Shown here one piece after another: positions 1 to 9,898 of a stretch of DNA of 64,000 nucleotides. Numbering within the stretch: the stretch's first letter is position 1; each line of letters starts with the position of its first letter. Origin of the DNA: Streptomyces geranii. Its GTDB lineage: Bacteria; Actinomycetota; Actinomycetes; Streptomycetales; Streptomycetaceae. Under the pieces are notes generated by a model. That model was not told the origin of the DNA, ran no database searches, and was given only the letters and a program-made list of their open reading frames with translations. The DNA lies in contig NZ_PJME01000020.1 of NCBI RefSeq assembly GCF_002954775.1, positions 1-64,000 of the forward strand. Reading direction: 5' to 3'. A program made the position numbers and the translations under genes.

Positions 1-656
1 CCGACTACCTCACCGAACTGGCCGGCGAGACAGCCGCGTACATGCGCCCGAACTTTTTCGTCAACACGCCCGACATCCTGCACGCGTACCTTCAGCAGGG
101 CGGGCGTCCCGCCTTCGAGGCCCGCGCTGTACTGGCCGCCACCCTCTCCCCCACCTGGGGCGTCTACAGCGGCTACGAACTCTGCGAGAACACCCCTCTG
201 CGCGAGGGCAGCGAAGAATACCTGGACTCCGAGAAATACCAACTCCGGCCCAGGGACTGGGAATCGGCCGAGCGGAACGGGCTGTCGATCGCCCCGCTCA
301 TCACTTCCCTCAACCGGATCAGACGTGCCCATCCCGCTCTGCACCGGCTCAGGAATCTGCACTTCCACCGGACCGACAACGAAGCGGTGATCGCGTACAG
401 CAAACGTTCCGGCGACGACACCGTGCTGGTGGTCGTGAACCTCGACGCCCACCACACCCAGGAGGCGACGGTCTCGTTGGACATGCCGCAACTCGGCCTG
501 GACGAGCGGGAAGACACACGGCATTCCCTCACGGCGCACGACGAGTTGAGCGGCGAGACCTACCACTGGGGCCGGACCAATTACGTACGTCTGGAGCCGG
601 GCAGGGCGCCGGCACACGTCTTTCACCTGCTGCGGTATTCGACTGGAGGCCAGTAA
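1..656 (+). CDS. glgE: alpha-1,4-glucan:maltose-1-phosphate maltosyltransferase GlgE, C-terminal part
   Basis: Partial gene; its start lies before the window. GlgE transfers maltosyl units from maltose 1-phosphate to the non-reducing end of alpha-1,4-glucans in the cytoplasm. The open frame runs from base 3. About 217 codons are visible, including the family-typical MRPNFFVNTPDIL stretch near the end of the GH13_3 barrel and then the C-terminal beta-domain. The catalytic residues are upstream and cannot be checked. The stop is 4 nt before the treS start, so the genes are cotranscribed. The following treS, mak and glgB genes are the classic partners of GlgE, which makes the call secure. Confidence 0.93.
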   Translation, partial: DYLTELAGETAAYMRPNFFVNTPDILHAYLQQGGRPAFEARAVLAATLSPTWGVYSGYELCENTPLREGSEEYLDSEKYQLRPRDWESAERNGLSIAPLITSLNRIRRAHPALHRLRNLHFHRTDNEAVIAYSKRSGDDTVLVVVNLDAHHTQEATVSLDMPQLGLDEREDTRHSLTAHDELSGETYHWGRTNYVRLEPGRAPAHVFHLLRYSTGGQ

Positions 657-660
657 CACC

Positions 661-2379
<1,719 letters not shown>

Positions 2380-2407
2380 GTGTGTGCCCGCGAAAGGACG
2401 CGTGACC

Positions 2408-3784
2408 ATGCCGAAGACCGCATCTCTTCGCCCGGGCAGGACGGACCTCGTCCGGCCGCTGGCCTCGCTCGGCGGGCCGCTGCGCGAATGGCTGCCCCAG
2501 CAGCGCTGGTTCGCGGGCAAGGACCGGCCCGTCACGGACCTGGCTCTGCTGTCGATGACCGAGCTGTTCCCGGGCTGTCTGCATCTGCTCGTCCGCACCG
2601 GGCACACCCCCGTCCCCACCCCCGGCGGCACTCCCCCGCCCGGCGACTGCTACCAGCTGCTCCTCGGCGTACGGAACCGTATGTCGCCCCACCTGCGCCG
2701 GGCACTCATCGGCCGTGCGGGCGAGGGGCCCCTGGCCGGGATGCTGATCTACGACGCCCTCCAGGACCCCCGGGCGGCGGGGCTGCTGCTGGAGCGGCTC
2801 CGGCGCCCCGGCACGGCGGGCCCGCTGCGTTTCGAGGCCGACCCCGGGGTCACCGTGCCCGCCGGGCTCGCCCCGCGGCTCCTCGACGTCGAGCAGTCCA
2901 ACTCCTCGCTGGTGTACGGCGACTCGTTCATCCTGAAGGTGCTCCGACGCGTGCAGCCGGGTGTCCACCCCGACCTGGAGGTGCCCGCGGCCCTCGCCCG
3001 CCAGGGCTGTGCCCGGGTCCCCGCCCCGGCCGCCTGGTTCGGCACCGACCTGCCGCAGGACGCGACCCTCGGGGTGCTCCAGCCGTACCTGCCCGGCGCC
3101 TCCGACGGCTGGACGCTCGCCCTGCGCGCCCTCGCATCGGGGCACCCGTTCACCGACGAGGCCCACGAGCTGGGCCGCGCCACCGCCGACGTACACCTGG
3201 CCCTCGCGAGCGCCTTCCCCGGCGACACCCGCAGCCTGCGGCACGACACGCGTACGGCGGCGGCGATGGCCGAGCGGCTCGATGCCGCCGTACGCCATGT
3301 GCCTGCGCTGCGGCCGTACGCCCGGGGGCTGCGGGCCGCCTTCGACGCGTCGGCCGGACTCGACGCGGGGCCGGACGCGCAGCGCGTCCACGGTGATCTG
3401 CACCTCGGGCAGGTGCTGCGCTCCGGGGGTTCCGGCGGGGACTGGTTCGTGATCGACTTCGAGGGTGAGCCGTCCCGCCCCCTCTCCGAACGCCGCAGCG
3501 CCCAGTCGCCGGTGCGGGACATCGCGGGGATGCTGCGCTCCTTCGACTACGCCGCCCGTACGCGCCGTCCGTGGCGCACCGAGTGGGCGCGGCACTGCCG
3601 GGACGCCTACTGCGCGGGGTACGCGGCCCGGGCCGGCTGGGATCCGCGCCGCGTCCCCGGGCTGCTGCGCGCGTACGAGACCGACCGGGCCGTGTACGAG
3701 GTCGTGTACGAGGCACGGAACCGTCCCGACTGGCTCCCCGTCCCGATGGCGGCGATCGAGCGACTCGCCGTCCGAGGAGGCTGA
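2408..3784 (+). CDS. mak: maltokinase (Pep2/Mak)
   Basis: A 458-aa maltokinase that phosphorylates maltose to maltose 1-phosphate with ATP, the donor used by GlgE. The N-terminal part has the typical WLPQQRWFAGKDR sequence. The C-lobe is aminoglycoside-phosphotransferase-like, with the Brenner motif HGDLHLGQ (Asp at about 330) and the metal-binding VIDFEGEP (Asp at about 350). The ATG at 2408 is preferred because AAGGA at 2394-2398 lies 9 nt upstream. In-frame GTG codons at 2384 and 2402 have worse spacing. The gene sits 28 nt after treS and 5 nt before glgB, inside one operon. Confidence 0.93.
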   Translation: MPKTASLRPGRTDLVRPLASLGGPLREWLPQQRWFAGKDRPVTDLALLSMTELFPGCLHLLVRTGHTPVPTPGGTPPPGDCYQLLLGVRNRMSPHLRRALIGRAGEGPLAGMLIYDALQDPRAAGLLLERLRRPGTAGPLRFEADPGVTVPAGLAPRLLDVEQSNSSLVYGDSFILKVLRRVQPGVHPDLEVPAALARQGCARVPAPAAWFGTDLPQDATLGVLQPYLPGASDGWTLALRALASGHPFTDEAHELGRATADVHLALASAFPGDTRSLRHDTRTAAAMAERLDAAVRHVPALRPYARGLRAAFDASAGLDAGPDAQRVHGDLHLGQVLRSGGSGGDWFVIDFEGEPSRPLSERRSAQSPVRDIAGMLRSFDYAARTRRPWRTEWARHCRDAYCAGYAARAGWDPRRVPGLLRAYETDRAVYEVVYEARNRPDWLPVPMAAIERLAVRGG

Positions 3785-3789
3785 CCGCT

Positions 3790-5994
3790 GTGGCCCTGCA
3801 CGACTCCGCCCTCCCCGACCCGTCCTCCCTGGGCAGACCGGACGCCCTGTGGGACGCCGACGAGCGGCAGCGCCTGCTCTCCGGCACCCATCACGACCCG
3901 CACGGGCTGCTCGGTGCGCATCCCGCGCCGGGCGGCGGGGTCGTCTTCCGTGCCCTGCGTCCGCGGGCGCGTGGCGTGAGCGTGGTCGTGGACGGGATGG
4001 CGTGCGCGCTGGACGACGACGGCGGCGGGTTCTTCAGCGCCGTGCTCCCCTTCCCCGGGCTGCCCTGCTACACGCTGCGAGTCGCGTACGAGGACGGCAC
4101 GTCGGAAGTCGAGGATCCGTACCGCTTCCTGCCCGCGCTCGGTGAGCCGGATCTGCGTCTCATCCGCGAGGGGCGGCACGAGGAGCTGTGGAAGGCGCTC
4201 GGCGCCGAGCCGATGACCCACCAAGGCGTCACCGGCACCCGGTTCACCGTCTGGGCGCCCAACGCACGCGGGGTCCGGGTGGCCGGGGACTTCAACTTCT
4301 GGGACGCCACGGCGTATCCGATGCGTTCACTCGGCTCCTCCGGGGTGTGGGAGCTGTTCGTGCCCGGTATCAGTGCGGGCGAGCGGTACAAGTTCGAGGT
4401 CGTGGCGCGGGACGGCGGCCGGGTGATGAAGGTCGACCCGATGGCCCGGCGCACCGAGGTGCCGCCCGCGACGGCGTCCGTCGTCGCCGTCTCCGACTAC
4501 GAGTGGGGCGACGAGGAGTGGCTGGCGCAGCGGTCCGGCAGTGCCGTGCACGAGGAGCCGTTCTCCGTGTACGAGGTCCATCTGCCGTCCTGGCGGCCCG
4601 GGTTGACGTATCGTCAGGTGGCCGACGAACTTCCCGCGTACGTCCGGGACTTGGGCTTCACGCATGTGCAGCTGATGCCGATCGCCGAGCATCCCTTCGG
4701 CGGGTCCTGGGGGTATCAGGTCACCTCCTACTACGCCCCGACGGCGCGACTGGGCTCCCCCGACGACTTCCGGTATCTGGTCGACTCGCTGCACCGGGCC
4801 GGGGTCGGTGTGCTGTTGGACTGGGTTCCGGCGCACTTCCCGAAGGACGAGTGGGCGTTGGCCCGGTTCGACGGGGAGCCGCTCTACGAGCCGGGTGACT
4901 GGCGGCGGGCCGAGCATCCGGACTGGGGGACCTACGAGTTCGACCTCGGGCGGACCGAGGTTCGCAACTTCCTGGTCGCCAACGCCGTGTACTGGTGCGA
5001 GGAGTTCCATCTCGACGGGCTGCGGGTGGACGCCGTCGCCTCGATGCTCTACCTCGACTATTCGCGCGACTCCGGGCAGTGGACGCCTAACGTGCACGGC
5101 GGGCGGGAGGACCTGGACGCGGTCGCCTTCCTCCAGGAGATGAACGCCACCGTGTACCGGCGGGTGCCGGGGGTCATGACGATCGCCGAGGAGTCCACCG
5201 CGTGGGGCGGGGTGACCCGGCCGACCGACAGCGGCGGGCTCGGCTTCGGGCTGAAGTGGAACATGGGCTGGATGCACGACTCGCTCGGATATGTGGGGCA
5301 CGAGCCGGTCCATCGCCGGTACCACCACCACGAGATGACGTTCTCGATGGTGTACGCGTACAGCGAGAACTACGTACTCCCCATCTCCCACGACGAAGTC
5401 GTGCACGGCAAGCGGTCGTTGGTGTCGAAGATGCCCGGCGACTGGTGGCAGCAACGAGCGAACCATCGGGCGTACCTCGGTTTCATGTGGTCCCATCCCG
5501 GCAAGCAACTCCTCTTCATGGGCCAGGAGTTCGCCCAGGGCTCCGAGTGGTCCGAGGCGGACGGCCCTGACTGGTGGCTGCTGGACGCGGAGTACGGGGC
5601 CGGGGCCGACCATCGGGGTGTGCGCGATCTCGTCCGTGATCTCAACACCGTCTACCGGCGCACCCCCGCCCTCTGGCAGCTCGACACCGACCCCGCCGGT
5701 TTCCGGTGGGTGGCCGGGGACGCCGCCGAGGACAACGTCTTCGCGTTCCTGCGGTATGACGCGGCCGGGACGCCCCTGTTGGCGATCAGCAACTTCTCGC
5801 CCGTGGTCCGGCACGGCTACCGTCTCGACGTGCCCGGCTCGGTGCCCGCCTGGCAGGAGGTCCTCAACACCGACGCCGCCCGCTACGGAGGCGGTGATGT
5901 CCGCAACTCCGGGCCGGTGAAGGCCAGTTCGTCGGGTGTCGAGCTGACGCTGCCGCCGCTCGCCACGGTGTGGCTGGCGCCGGTGCGCGGATGA
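3790..5994 (+). CDS. glgB: 1,4-alpha-glucan branching enzyme GlgB
   Basis: A 734-aa branching enzyme that cuts alpha-1,4 chains and rejoins them through alpha-1,6 links, completing the glucan made by GlgE. Order of domains: an N-terminal extension, a CBM48 domain (GTRFTVWAPNARGVRVAGDF), a GH13 barrel, and a C-terminal beta domain. Catalytic residues are visible: nucleophile Asp414 in GLRVDAVASM, acid/base Glu467 in MTIAEEST and the ISHDEVVHGK motif. The GTG at 3790 is chosen because GAGGAGG at 3774-3780 lies 9 nt upstream. The reading frame is open further upstream, but that stretch overlaps mak and lacks family similarity. Last gene of the glgE-treS-mak-glgB unit. Confidence 0.95.
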   Translation: MALHDSALPDPSSLGRPDALWDADERQRLLSGTHHDPHGLLGAHPAPGGGVVFRALRPRARGVSVVVDGMACALDDDGGGFFSAVLPFPGLPCYTLRVAYEDGTSEVEDPYRFLPALGEPDLRLIREGRHEELWKALGAEPMTHQGVTGTRFTVWAPNARGVRVAGDFNFWDATAYPMRSLGSSGVWELFVPGISAGERYKFEVVARDGGRVMKVDPMARRTEVPPATASVVAVSDYEWGDEEWLAQRSGSAVHEEPFSVYEVHLPSWRPGLTYRQVADELPAYVRDLGFTHVQLMPIAEHPFGGSWGYQVTSYYAPTARLGSPDDFRYLVDSLHRAGVGVLLDWVPAHFPKDEWALARFDGEPLYEPGDWRRAEHPDWGTYEFDLGRTEVRNFLVANAVYWCEEFHLDGLRVDAVASMLYLDYSRDSGQWTPNVHGGREDLDAVAFLQEMNATVYRRVPGVMTIAEESTAWGGVTRPTDSGGLGFGLKWNMGWMHDSLGYVGHEPVHRRYHHHEMTFSMVYAYSENYVLPISHDEVVHGKRSLVSKMPGDWWQQRANHRAYLGFMWSHPGKQLLFMGQEFAQGSEWSEADGPDWWLLDAEYGAGADHRGVRDLVRDLNTVYRRTPALWQLDTDPAGFRWVAGDAAEDNVFAFLRYDAAGTPLLAISNFSPVVRHGYRLDVPGSVPAWQEVLNTDAARYGGGDVRNSGPVKASSSGVELTLPPLATVWLAPVRG

Positions 5995-6157
5995 GGTGAC
6001 GGGAACCGATGTCGCGGAAAGCGTGTTCCGAAACGTCTTCGGGGAAGGCGAGTTCACAGTTCCCGACAACAACGTCCGTCACCTGAGCTAGATTCGTTCA
6101 CCGTCGATAACTCCACTCGTCGGCGCGGTCACAGCCAGTACGATCCAGGAGCAGCGC

Positions 6158-8065
6158 ATGCGCGACTTCGCCCTCGCTCCCCCCACCACCGCACCCATGA
6201 CAGGCGGTCTCGCCGACAGCGTCTTCGACACGGCGCTGCGGACACCGGACATGCCTCAGATCGCGCGCCGCCCCGACCCGGCCAAGCCGGAGTGGACCCG
6301 GGTGACGGCCGCCGAACTGCGCGACGAGGTGGTCGATCTCGCCAAGGGCTTCATCGCCTCCGGCATCTCACCGGGCCACCGCGTGGCCATCATGGCCCGT
6401 ACCCGCTACGAGTGGACGGTCCTCTCGTACGCCCTGTGGGCGGTGGGCGCCGAGGTCGTGCCGATCTACCCGAGCTCCTCCCGCGACCAGGTCGCCTGGA
6501 TCCTCTCCGACTCGCAGTGCAGCGCGGTCGTCGTCGAGGACGAACAGGGCCTGATGACCGTCGGCTCGGTGTGCACCTCGCTGCCCCTGCTGCGCCATGT
6601 GTGGCAGCTGGACGACGGCGCCCTCACCCAACTCGTCGAGCTGGGGCGGGAGGTGCCGATGACCACCGTCGACTCGCTGCGCCGGATCGTGCTGCCTGAC
6701 TCGGCCGCGGTGATCGCCTACACCTCCGGCACGACCGGGCATCCCCGCGGCTGCGCCCTGAGCCACCGCAACCTGGCCAGCCCCTGCGACACCCTCCTCG
6801 CGGGCTGGCGGCACACTGCGGCCCCGCCCGGCCAGCAGCCCAGCGTCCTCGCCTTCCTGCCCTTCTCGCACGTGTACGGCCTGATGATCCAGGGCCTGTG
6901 CCTGCGCGGCGGCATGCTGATGGGCCACGAGCCCGACCTCAGCGGCGAGGCGCTGTCGTCGGCGCTGCTGTCCTTCCGGCCGACGTATCTGTACGCGGTG
7001 CCGTCGGTGTTCGAGAAGATCTACAAGAACTTCCTGCGCGCCGCCCAGAAGGCCGGCCGGGGCACCCTCTTCGAGCGGGCCGTCGCCACCGCCCGGGACT
7101 TCGCGACGGCGGTCGAGAGACAGCGGCTGGGCACCGGTTCCGGCCCCGGCTTCGACCTGCGGCTTCAGCACGCCCTGTACGAGCGGACGGTGTACCGCAA
7201 ACTCCGTGCCGCCCTCGGCGGTCGCGTGTGCGGCGCGGTGTCGGGCGGCTCGCCCCTCAACCGTGAACTCGCCCTGTTCTACGCGGGCATCGGCATCCTC
7301 GTCCACGACGGCTACGGCCTCACCGAGACCAGCGGCGGCATCACCGCCCAGCCCGTGGGCCGGGAGAAGTTCGGCACGGTCGGACAGGCGCTGCCCGGCT
7401 CGGAGATCCGGGTCGCGGACGACGGCGAGATCCTCGTGTACGGCGCCTCCGTGTTCCAGGGGTACATCAACGACGACGCCTCCACCCGCGAGGCACTGCA
7501 CACCGGCTGGCTGGCCACCGGGGACCTCGGGCGGCTGGACCAGGACGGGTATCTGACGATCACCGGGCGCAAGAAGGACATCATCATCACCAGCAGCGGC
7601 AAGAGCGTCGCGCCGGCCGCCCTGGAGCAGCGGCTGCGGGTGCATCCGCTGGTGCACCAGGCGGTGATCGTGGGCGACAACCGGCCGTGCGTGGGCGCCC
7701 TGATCACCCTCGACCCGGAGTTCCTGGCCCACTGGCGGGGTTCGCTCACCCTCCAGGAGGACGCCCCGGAACGGCAGGCGCGCGAGGAGAACGCCCTGCG
7801 GGAGGAGATCGGCCGGGCCGTCGCCGCCGCGAACAGCACGGTGTCGCGGTCCGAGTCGATCCGGGTGTTCCGGGTCCTCGGCGAACCCTTCGCCCTCAGC
7901 AACGGTCTGCTGACCCCGTCGATGAAGCTGCGCCGGGACGCGATCGTGCGGCACTACGCCGTCGAGATCGAGGCGATGTACCAGGCCCGGGCGCCCATCC
8001 CCCGGCCGAACCCGGCGGCGGAGGAGCTGGCGCGCTGGGAGGACGCCGACAACATGTTCCGCTGA
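6158..8065 (+). CDS. AMP-dependent synthetase/ligase, long-chain acyl-CoA synthetase-like (FadD15 type)
   Basis: A 635-aa ANL-superfamily adenylating enzyme that activates a carboxylic acid, probably a fatty acid, to an acyl-adenylate and then a CoA thioester. Core motifs are present: P-loop-like AYTSGTTGHPRG (about residue 188), YGLTETSGG in the middle, and the C-terminal hinge GRKKDIIITSSGKSVAP. The size and the DGYLTITGRKKD region match bacterial long-chain acyl-CoA ligases of the FadD15 type rather than short-chain ligases. The 163-bp gap before it includes TAGATT at 6089-6094, a possible -10 box. It appears to be a separate transcription unit after glgB. The substrate cannot be read from sequence. 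Confidence 0.88.
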   Translation: MRDFALAPPTTAPMTGGLADSVFDTALRTPDMPQIARRPDPAKPEWTRVTAAELRDEVVDLAKGFIASGISPGHRVAIMARTRYEWTVLSYALWAVGAEVVPIYPSSSRDQVAWILSDSQCSAVVVEDEQGLMTVGSVCTSLPLLRHVWQLDDGALTQLVELGREVPMTTVDSLRRIVLPDSAAVIAYTSGTTGHPRGCALSHRNLASPCDTLLAGWRHTAAPPGQQPSVLAFLPFSHVYGLMIQGLCLRGGMLMGHEPDLSGEALSSALLSFRPTYLYAVPSVFEKIYKNFLRAAQKAGRGTLFERAVATARDFATAVERQRLGTGSGPGFDLRLQHALYERTVYRKLRAALGGRVCGAVSGGSPLNRELALFYAGIGILVHDGYGLTETSGGITAQPVGREKFGTVGQALPGSEIRVADDGEILVYGASVFQGYINDDASTREALHTGWLATGDLGRLDQDGYLTITGRKKDIIITSSGKSVAPAALEQRLRVHPLVHQAVIVGDNRPCVGALITLDPEFLAHWRGSLTLQEDAPERQAREENALREEIGRAVAAANSTVSRSESIRVFRVLGEPFALSNGLLTPSMKLRRDAIVRHYAVEIEAMYQARAPIPRPNPAAEELARWEDADNMFR

Positions 8066-8166
8066 GCGCACGGTCCGTAGACAGCGCGGACGCCGGTTGA
8101 CGGTACGGCGGGCGGGCCCGCACAGTGATCTCCGTATCGGCCCTCCCGTACGGATTGGACCCTGTC

Positions 8167-9060
8167 GTGACCAGTACCAACGCACCGTGGTCGCACGCAC
8201 CCGTCAAGGTCGGACTCGTCGGCGCCGGACCCTGGGCGCAGTGGGTGCACGCGCGCGTGCTGGCCGCCGGGCCGGAGACCGAGCTGGCCGGGGTCTGGGC
8301 CCGCCGCCCGGAGGCCGCGCAGGAGACGGCGGCGCCTTACGGGGCTCCGGTCGCCGCCCGGTTCGAGGAACTGCTCGACTCCTGCGAGGCACTGGCGTTC
8401 GCCGTACCGCCCGCCGTACAGGCCGAGTTGGCCCTGCGCGCCGCGAAGGCGGGCAAGGCGCTGCTGCTGGAGAAGCCGATCGCCGAGGATCTCGGGGCGG
8501 CCCGGCGGCTGGTGGACGCGATCGAGGAGGCCGGGGTCGTCTCGCAGGTCACCCTGACCAACCGCTACCACCCCGAGACGCGCCGCTTCCTGGCGGCGGC
8601 GCGCGAGTCGGAGGTGTTCGGCGCGCGGGCGGCGTTTCTGAGCGGTGCCTTCCTGGGCGGGGCGTTCTCGACCCCGTGGCGGCTCGAACACGGCGCACTG
8701 CTCGACCTGGGGCCGCACGTCCTCGATCTGCTCGACGCGGCCGTGGGCCGGATCGTACGGGTGCGCGGGGCCGGGGATACGCGCCGCTGGATCGAGCTGA
8801 CCTGCGAGCACGAGAACGGCGCGGTCAGCCAGGCCTCCCTGTCCGGTTCGGTGAACGTGACACCGGGCATCGTCCGTGTCGAACTCTTCGGTTCGGGACC
8901 GGAGTTGGTGTTCGACGGTGAGTCGCTCGACCACGAGGAGACCTGGCCGGTACTGCGCCGCGAGTTCGCGACCGCCGTACGCACCGGTGTCCCGGGTGAG
9001 CTGGACGCCCGTCGGGGGCTGCATCTGCAGACGCTGATCGCCCAGGTGTCGGAGGCCTGA
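8167..9060 (+). CDS. Gfo/Idh/MocA-family NAD(P)-dependent oxidoreductase
   Basis: A 297-aa protein with an N-terminal Rossmann fold (VGLVGAGPWAQWVH) and the family EKP motif (LLLEKPIAED), where Lys is usually catalytic. The C-terminal alpha/beta domain resembles sugar and inositol dehydrogenases, including a GALLDLGPHVLDL segment typical of the family. The substrate is unknown. I place the start at GTG 8167, immediately before the Rossmann strand. An in-frame GTG at 8125 would add 14 residues and cannot be excluded. TTGACG at 8097-8102 could be a -35 element. It appears to be monocistronic. Confidence 0.85.
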   Translation: MTSTNAPWSHAPVKVGLVGAGPWAQWVHARVLAAGPETELAGVWARRPEAAQETAAPYGAPVAARFEELLDSCEALAFAVPPAVQAELALRAAKAGKALLLEKPIAEDLGAARRLVDAIEEAGVVSQVTLTNRYHPETRRFLAAARESEVFGARAAFLSGAFLGGAFSTPWRLEHGALLDLGPHVLDLLDAAVGRIVRVRGAGDTRRWIELTCEHENGAVSQASLSGSVNVTPGIVRVELFGSGPELVFDGESLDHEETWPVLRREFATAVRTGVPGELDARRGLHLQTLIAQVSEA

Positions 9061-9158
9061 GCAGCCCGTAACGGCACGTGACGTGGATCACGGCCTGTCG
9101 GGGAGTCGATGCGGAACAACCGAGGGAGGCCGGCCGTTCTTGTCTACGTGGCTGCGGA

Positions 9159-9173
9159 GGGGACAGTGTCCCC
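9159..9173. promoter_or_regulatory. 15-bp inverted repeat overlapping a putative promoter -35
   Basis: Perfect 7-bp arms GGGGACA/TGTCCCC around a single G. The left arm contains GGGACA (9160-9165), a reasonable -35 hexamer 18 bp before TATAGC (9184-9189). The arrangement looks like an operator placed over the promoter of the RNA described next. It is inferred from symmetry only. Confidence 0.4.
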
Positions 9174-9190
9174 GGGCCCTACCTATAGCC

Positions 9191-9305
9191 CATGGGGAAG
9201 ATCGTTCGGCTGAAGCCCCATGGAGCCTTTCGCCGCGAGGCGACCGCCCTCCGTGTGCCACCACCTACGGCCCTGGCTGGTCTCCCCCGTCCAGCCAGGG
9301 CCTTC
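9191..9305 (+). ncRNA. candidate structured small RNA with its own promoter and intrinsic terminator
   Basis: The 363-bp gap between 9060 and 9424 holds no convincing protein gene. It does hold three hairpins in a row just after a -10-like TATAGC (9184-9189). Hairpin 1 has arms CATGGGG/CCCCATG (9191-9197 with 9216-9222). Hairpin 2 is TCGCC-GCGA-GGCGA (9230-9243), with a GNRA-type tetraloop. Hairpin 3 is a perfect 12-bp terminator stem. The expected transcript from about 9195 would be roughly 110 nt. It could be a free-standing sRNA or a terminated leader of the cyclic-nucleotide-binding gene at 9424. A leaderless small ORF starting at ATG 9192 runs through the terminator and looks unlike a protein. 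I do not recognise the family. Confidence 0.45.
9269..9305 (+). terminator. intrinsic terminator-like hairpin
   Basis: Perfect 12-bp stem GGCCCTGGCTGG / CCAGCCAGGGCC (9269-9280 and 9291-9302) with a 10-nt C-rich loop, followed by TTCTT. This is the strongest hairpin in this part of the window. It would end transcription about 120 bp before the gene at 9424. Confidence 0.75.
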
Positions 9306-9423
9306 TTATGTCCTCTCGTGTCAAAAAATCGGTTCGTTCCCGTCGCCGAGGTGCCCGGCACGTCCGCAACGGCTCAAATGGGGGTAGGGGAAGCATCCAG
9401 ATCGCCGGCGAGGAGCCCTGCTC

Positions 9424-9879
9424 ATGACCAAAGCGACAAAGCTGCTGACCGCCCTGCCCCCGCCCCGCCGTGAGCGCCTGCTGGCCCTCGCGACCGAGGT
9501 GTCCTTCCCCGAGGACGAGACGATCTTCGAGGCGGGCGGCACCGCCGACCGCTTCTGGGTGGTCCGCTCCGGCGCGGTCTCCCTGGTGCAGCAGGTGACA
9601 CCGGTCCAGCGGGTCACCGTGGCCAGCCTCGGCGCGGGCGATCTGCTCGGCTGGTCCTGGCTCTTCCCGCCCCACCAGTGGGACTTCGGCGCCGAGGCCT
9701 TCAGTCCCGTACGCGCGTACGAGTTCGATGCCGACGCGGTGCTCGAACTCTGCGAGGAGGAACCGGCCCTCGGGCTGCAGCTCGTGCGGATCATCGCGGA
9801 GATCCTCGCCCATCGGCTGGAGCTGACACGGGGCCGGCTGATGGAGCACTTCTCCCTGCACAAGCGGGGGCACGGGTGA
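9424..9879 (+). CDS. orphan cyclic nucleotide-binding domain protein
   Basis: A 151-aa protein made up of a single Crp/Fnr-type cyclic-nucleotide-binding beta-barrel (about residues 15-125) plus a terminal helix (LELTRGRLMEHFSL). The barrel motif GAVSLVQQ and the segment around LGAGDLLGWSWLFPP fit the fold. The C-terminal winged-helix DNA-binding domain of Crp/Fnr proteins is absent, so it is more likely a stand-alone sensor or partner subunit than a transcription factor. The start at 9424 has GGCGAGGAG about 8 nt upstream. It follows the structured RNA and converges with the MFS gene on the other strand. Confidence 0.8.
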   Translation: MTKATKLLTALPPPRRERLLALATEVSFPEDETIFEAGGTADRFWVVRSGAVSLVQQVTPVQRVTVASLGAGDLLGWSWLFPPHQWDFGAEAFSPVRAYEFDADAVLELCEEEPALGLQLVRIIAEILAHRLELTRGRLMEHFSLHKRGHG

Positions 9880-9898
9880 GGAACGCCCGGCTCGCCGC

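Noticed and set aside
9192..9473. Leaderless 93-codon ORF beginning inside the small-RNA candidate
   Set aside because: It crosses a perfect terminator and the start of a good gene, and its composition does not look like protein.
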